Assembly (NCBI RefSeq): GCF_014851395.1
Contig: NW_024040485.1
Span: 10,248,384-10,312,383, forward strand
Source: Micropterus salmoides
Taxonomy: Eukaryota > Chordata > Actinopteri > Centrarchiformes > Centrarchidae
Direction: 5' to 3'
DNA: 64,000 bases
A program made the translations under genes and the position numbers. The notes under the pieces are model-generated. The model did no database searches. It was given only the letters and a program-made list of their open reading frames with translations, and had not been told where the DNA came from. Shown in pieces: positions 59,210 to 64,000 of this stretch; the stretch's first letter is position 1; each line of letters starts with the position of its first letter.

Positions 59210-60010
59210 TAAAGGCAAGGCAAGTTTATTTGTATAGCACATTTCAACAACAAGGCAATTCAAAGTGCTTTACATAAAACATAAAAGCAACAGGGAAATA
59301 TAAAAAAAGTTTAAAAGTAACATAGGGAAATTGAAAAAAATACACATTAAAATATAATAAAAGTTACAGTGCAGTGTACAATCAGGATTAAAAGAGTTAA
59401 ATGGAAAATAAAAACAGGCTGAGGGGTTGAGCAAATAATTGAGTTACAATTATTCTGAAAAGAGAATAAACAGAGAAGTACACTTAATCTACTCTCTCTA
59501 GCTAGTTGGTACTCGGGTCCATAGCAATCTTTGGGTCCACTGAAACTCCAAAAACTCTCAGACACTACAGAGAAACCAGGACATGTCTGTCCGCAGGCCA
59601 CTTTGATCCAGTTATACTCTGGACCCACCTGCGTGTTTACAGGTGGACAGAGGTTCCTGCAAATCACTCGGGAACGAGATTTAAGACCACTTCCTTCACT
59701 CTGTTCAATCTCACTCTCATTATCTTTTCACTCAATTACCTACTTATTTCTCACCGTGTAAATATTTAATTTAAAGCGATGGTAAAAAGCTAAAAACAAA
59801 GAAAAAGAAAACAGGACCTTAAAAGTTACAGTGCAGTGTAAGTTATCAATCTACTAGTTAAAGACAGTGGTAAAAAGAAAAATCTTGTCTTGTCTTCAGT
59901 CTTAATTTAAAAGAACTGACAGTTTCAGCAGACCTGCAGTTTCTGGGAGTTTGTTCCAGAAAGTAGCAGGACCACCCTAATTCTTCAACCTGCGTCTGAT
60001 CCATTAGTTT
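59210..60010 (-). mobile_element. Retrotransposon 3' region, interrupted
   Basis: On the minus strand it ends GAAATGTGCTATACAAATAA followed by an ACTTGCCTTGCC tail (plus-strand AAGGCAAGGCAAGTTTATTT). The plus-strand GGCAATTCAAAGTGCTTTAC and, farther on, CAGACCTGCAGTTTCTGGGA and GTTTGTTCCAGAAAG are parts of one fish repeat I recall as contiguous. About 440 bases between them appear to be an insertion. Confidence 0.7.
59379..59819. mobile_element. Insertion flanked by a 20-bp direct repeat
   Basis: AAAAGTTACAGTGCAGTGTA occurs at 59359-59378 and 59820-59839, one copy on each side of about 441 bases that do not belong to the surrounding repeat. The length of the duplication fits target-primed (LINE-machinery) integration. 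The insert holds a plus-strand GTGTTTACAGGTGGACAG region but no clear tail. Confidence 0.5.
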
Positions 60011-61730
60011 TGGTTTATGATGAGTGCAATAATCAGTTCTGTCATTATATGTATGATAAATCTTGGTACCAAACAAAAGGTCCCCAAAGTTGTGTGCCGT
60101 GAGCATACACTAACATTTACTGGATCCCCTTTGCATTTTAGAGGTAGACCTCACCTGAGTACTCAGCCAATAATTGTAAAATGCTCTCCAAGGGTAAGTT
60201 TGTAATTGTAAAACCCTTGGGTGGAGTTCTTGGAGCAGAATCAATCATTTTCCAAAAACTAGTTATTCCAATGTGCTTGCTCTTAATGAACATGATATCT
60301 ATCATCTGTGGCTCATTAGGCCCCACATAAGCACAGTCCATCATAGACTCATATTTTGATAATTTATGTCCTCATAAAACGGGGAGTGTGTCGTTATCTT
60401 TGCAGAATAGTTTTCTATACTTTGTGGCACAAATGAAAATATGATTTTAATTTACTATACCTTGTTATCTTGGTAATTACCAACCGTGGAAAACTAAAAC
60501 ATTTGTCAAAAAGGTAGCTCAGCCGTCATTTTATTATTGTGCATTTACTGTGTAATGTGAAAGGGGATGCTTGTAATGATGAACCCACAGAGAAATATCA
60601 CCAAACTCTGCCCCTCAGCTATATGAAGTGTTTTAGCCTCATTCAGCTCATCGTTTTGGTTTTAGAGACAGCAAATTTACTGTTATTGTTTACTCTCAAT
60701 GTTCTCATCAGTGTCATTTCCAGACGCAGCAGGCAGCTGTTTTCAGGTATTTACCTCAGGAATAAATAGGCAATTATTTGCACGTTTGCCATACCAAATA
60801 TATAAGAGGATAATTTTTCAATGTTGTGTTTTCAGCTTTTTAAATCAATCAATGTAGGTTTAAGAAATTAGTTAGACAGGGGAGTTGTTTCCCCCCGCTT
60901 ACGGTCTTTATGCACTGACTCCAGCTCTGCACTTACAGTAATGTATAGACATGAGAATTATTTCTCACCCTTGGGGAAAAAAAGCAAAATCCTAGTTATG
61001 TATACTAGTACTACGATCATGCAGGTATATTAACCTAAAGAGGTGAGTAAACTTTGTTTTAAATATAAAAAGTGGGTCATGTGAGTTGAGGTGGGTTTAT
61101 GCCACCACAACAACCTCCCGCTCCACACGTAGCACAGTGTGTATTGGAGGAGACACCAGAGAGCTGGTCAGGTTGTAAGTGCTTTGGTCTGTAGCGTGTG
61201 CCGTGACCCCTGGCTGGGCCTATTAGAGGAAATGTCTCTGTGGTCTACATGCATCCAACCTCTCTGGCAGCCACCAAGCAACATCGATTACACCCACAGC
61301 AGCTCCCTCCTATAGCTACACTAGTATATTGCCATCACCACAGGGGTAATTGGTCCACTATATACTTCCAATTCCGAGCAAGTCGCAGCCTATTTTTCCA
61401 GTCAGTCAACATTGGTCCATGTTAAAATTGCTGTTACAGCCTGCAGCTTCACTATGGGGTCCTGAGATTGAACAAGAAGGGGGAAGAGCAAAATACTGTA
61501 CCAGCAGTGATCGCACTGATCAGCTGCGAGATACTGATGCATGTAGGGCCGATGCAGTTTCCGTTCTGGCACGTGGAAACTTTTTACCAGCACATACAGT
61601 TTAGTTAAGTTGAGTAATAATGAGTTAATAATGAGTTTTTTTTTTCTTTGCATGTTCCTCTGAGATGGATGTACATGCATGATGAGTCTCTCTCCCTGAG
61701 GCGACCATGACTTGTCCTCCTCTGCAGTGA
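60011..61730. other. Non-coding sequence
   Basis: Frames are short (61-111 codons) and unrecognised. 61090-61400 is richer in CG and CACC words. No element identified. Confidence 0.4.
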
Positions 61731-61740
61731 TGCACACACA

Positions 61741-61812
61741 AACTGTTGTTGGGCCTGGACCTGTGACCTTTTCATTTACAGGACAGTTTCTCTACCCACC
61801 AGGCCAATGCTT
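61741..61812 (-). mobile_element. tRNA-derived SINE fragment
   Basis: On the minus strand TGGCCTGGTGGGTAG (complement of 61792-61806) is an A-box-like sequence and GGTCACAGGTCC (complement of 61757-61768) a B-box-like one, followed by AGGCCCAACAACAG. This resembles the head of a fish tRNA-derived SINE. Mutated box sequences and no acceptor stem exclude a working tRNA gene. Confidence 0.6.
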
Positions 61813-62049
61813 GCGCTCAAAGTGACCAGACAGTTCTGTAATGACGGGATGACAACAATAATTAACTCCATTTATTACATAGTCCAGGAAAATGTAAATG
61901 TCTCATGTCATTCCTGTTTATAATCCTTAACTTGACTGATAGTTGTCATGACAGCAAGAGTGCACGCACACATACATACTCCACTACTTGAATGCTTAAT
62001 GCCATATAGACATGCAGTGACTTATGCACGCATGCATACACTCTCTTTT
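61813..62049. other. Non-coding sequence
   Basis: Short stretch with no recognised feature. Confidence 0.4.
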
Positions 62050-62290
62050 TAATTCAATTTAGTTCAATGAAGCTTCATTGCATGGGATTTAGATCAAAAT
62101 ATGTTGCCACAGCTTATACATAAAGTAAACAGAGTGACAGCTATGCTAAAGGCTAAAAACATACTATGAATACTCACACTTACCAGCACATGCGAGTACA
62201 TACACTTATAAATACGATACGATAATATATACGATAAAGCTACACACTTACATGGATGTATACTTAAGCAACACCATGTGTCCACTGTGG
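62050..62290 (-). mobile_element. Non-LTR retrotransposon 3' end
   Basis: Plus-strand TTTTTAATTCAATTTAGTTC, AATGAAGCTTCATTGCATGG and AAAATATGTTGCCACAGC resemble, in reverse, an end of the type GCCAATAAAGCTC followed by TTGAA repeats that I recall from fish. Left part of the element is degraded. Confidence 0.5.
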
Positions 62291-63640
62291 ATATGTGTAT
62301 ATGCTATGCTATGTGTGTAGTGCCGATTCTGCAGGAGAGGAAAGGTCACTGGAAGTATGTCCCGGCCCAAAGCGCTGTATGTGGTGTACATTCAAAAAGA
62401 CAGGAAGAGCAAGAGCCACAGTCACACACCTGAACATAACCATTCTCACACCATTCTCAAAAGCTACCCCAGAATGCAGATGTGTGCCACACACAAAGAG
62501 AGGCATACCGAAAGCTAATATAAACACAGAGTTGTGTACCCCACACCACATGAAGACAAAGACGGACACATACACAAACACACATGGGTGCACAGAAACA
62601 CCAGCCCCACTGGCTGAGGCACTGGGGCCAATTAGGATGCCAAGGCCAATGCATCATCTGAGGGAGCCAGCTGTCTGTGGGCTGCCCTGATGTGGCTGTC
62701 CTCACTGTGCTCTGTAAGCCCTCTGCTCTTGGGGGCCTGGACCAGATCTGACACACACACACAAGCAATCTCCACCTCGCACTCAACAAGCAACAGGTTA
62801 GCTGCTTTTTCCACGAAACAATTTCACTTCCATTCCCCTGTTTGAATCCTTAATGTTGCTACATTTTCTCTTGTTGCAACAAGACCACGGTCAACACAAC
62901 CGGTACCTTATTCCTCACTGCAGTGGTGTTGTTAGCGCAAATGATGTTTTTCCAAAACGAAGACCTCATTTCCTCATGAATAATGTTTTTACTTTTTCGA
63001 GTAAAAGCTCTTTGTTTGTCAGTACTGAACAGCATAAGCATGTCAGAAACACACTTGTTTTTCTCTTTATGTTCCCTGACTTTGCTTCTCCCTCATTCCA
63101 CCATCTGCTGTTGTGAAATCTTGAGAAATTTTTAGCTCTGTTTGTACTGGATAAACATCACTGTCCCAGTGGCACATAAAGTAAAATGCAGTGTAGAAGC
63201 TGGAAGAATTTGCCAGTCCATCAGTTTCCCTGTTGTTGTTTTTTTGTAATTATACTATACTATATCATCCTAAAACATGGATCAATGTATGTCACAGCAT
63301 TACACATATTAAAGAGAGAGAGAGAGATACTCCCATATGCCTGTGATATTCATAAGAGAATGACTGTGAAACTTTTAAGAGTGACTTCATTTTCAAGACA
63401 GTGACACAGTTTGATGTGCAGCAGAGTCCAGTCAAGTGCTCGACCTTGACCATCTGCTGGGTGGGAGAAGAGCTGAAGTCTCCCAGAGGACAGCCAGAGG
63501 TGCTGCTAAGGGTGAAGGAGGGAGAGAAACCAAACTGACTGATATGAAAAATATGAATATTTGATGTTGAAAATACAGGGATTAATATGCAGCCATGGGT
63601 GATGCAGAAATGCAGGTGTAAATGCAAGATTTAGTCAAAC
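62291..63640. other. Non-coding sequence
   Basis: Short AC run at 62750-62763, AG run at 63313-63327 and a perfect 14-bp palindrome CTTGTTGCAACAAG (62870-62883). The 131-codon plus frame (62295-62690) is CACA-rich and not recognised. Confidence 0.45.
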
Positions 63641-63641
63641 C

Positions 63642-63780
63642 ATTTTCAGAGGTCATGAGAAATCAATTGTGTAGATTTTGAATATCAGCAGTTTTACGAA
63701 AATTGATTTGAGAAGCTCCGCAAGTGCCGACGGGTGTCAATATGTTATAGCTGCAGTACCGGAGGCTGCACAGCAACACA
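63642..63780 (+). mobile_element. Second copy of the nested miniature element
   Basis: ATGAGAAATCAATTGTGTAG, ATTTTGAATATCAGCAG, TTTTACGAAAATTG and GAAGCTCCGCAAGTGCCG match 1628-1740 with small differences. The copy is partial and may continue to the window end. Confidence 0.65.
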
Positions 63781-64000
63781 ATGGAGGTTAACCCTGTCTG
63801 CTAGCACTGATGTGCACAGCTGTAGATTAACCGGTCAACGTGCATACAATCGATAATGTTTAGGCACACACCCTGTGATATAAGAGTAATAGGCTTCGGA
63901 GGGCTGTCAAGAGTAAATTCTTAGCTAGCTATTAAAACAAGGGTCCAAGGGTTGCGAGCCAACCCGCGGGGGAAGCTTGCCGGCGGCCGGTCAACTCCCC
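63781..64000. other. Non-coding sequence at window edge
   Basis: Unassigned. The last 60 bases are GC-rich (GCCGGCGGCCGG), unlike the rest, and run off the window. Confidence 0.4.

Noticed and set aside
62295..62690. 131-codon plus-strand frame and two minus-strand frames
   Set aside because: CACA-rich sequence produces Val/Cys or Thr/His runs. No domain.
3340..63327. CRISPR-like regular repeats
   Set aside because: All tandem repeats seen are microsatellites or minisatellites without unique spacers, and the genome is eukaryotic.
63940..64000. GC-rich end as CpG island promoter
   Set aside because: Only about 60 bases are visible before the window ends, too little to judge.

Overview
The window reads as non-coding nuclear DNA from a teleost fish, most likely a percomorph. 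The signs are AT-rich sequence without long open frames, many CA, CT and TG microsatellites, and at least a dozen interspersed repeats whose consensus I recognise from memory as common in fish genomes. No database search was possible, so family assignments are recollection plus internal comparison. I see no convincing protein-coding gene, rRNA or functional tRNA. The longest open frame, about 158 codons on the minus strand near 1.04-1.5 kb, lies inside a transposon. I cannot tell whether the window is intergenic or part of a large intron.

Layout. 1-9.6 kb holds a nested pair of miniature DNA transposons (1.05-1.95 kb), a foldback element near 3.0-3.15 kb, three 3' ends of non-LTR retrotransposons (3.84, 5.6 and 7.25 kb) and a nearly perfect 26-bp hairpin at 6.28 kb. 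9.6-16.9 kb is mostly unique, with conserved-element-like blocks, a promoter-like cluster at 11.72 kb (GC box, octamer, TATA box) and an inverted copy of a fish repeat at 12.3 kb. 16.9-23.6 kb is a transposon cluster: a decayed Tc1/mariner transposase, a second copy of the TTAA-type miniature element, a duplicated 0.3-kb unit of unknown type and several members of another small repeat family. 23.6-42.3 kb is strikingly poor in recognisable repeats and rich in homeodomain-, octamer- and SOX-like words. It looks like a cis-regulatory desert and contains a strong G-quadruplex motif (25.32 kb) and a 28-bp hairpin (37.6 kb).

42.3-43.7 kb carries a complete 655-bp miniature transposon flanked by TTAA, then another known fish repeat. 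44-53 kb mixes unique sequence, microsatellites, an interspersed repeat (48.2-48.6 kb), a retrotransposon 3' end (49.35 kb) and one short exon-like open frame (51.95 kb). 54-64 kb is again repeat-rich: a 0.65-kb fish repeat interrupted by an insertion (54.6 kb), an L2-like 3' end (57.5 kb), a retrotransposon 3' region interrupted by an insertion with a 20-bp direct repeat (59.2-60 kb), a tRNA-derived SINE fragment (61.75 kb) and a further retrotransposon end (62.05 kb).

No gene cluster or operon-like system is present. What deserves follow-up is the transposon nesting history, two long perfect-type hairpins, the G-quadruplex, the promoter-like cluster and the candidate conserved regulatory blocks.
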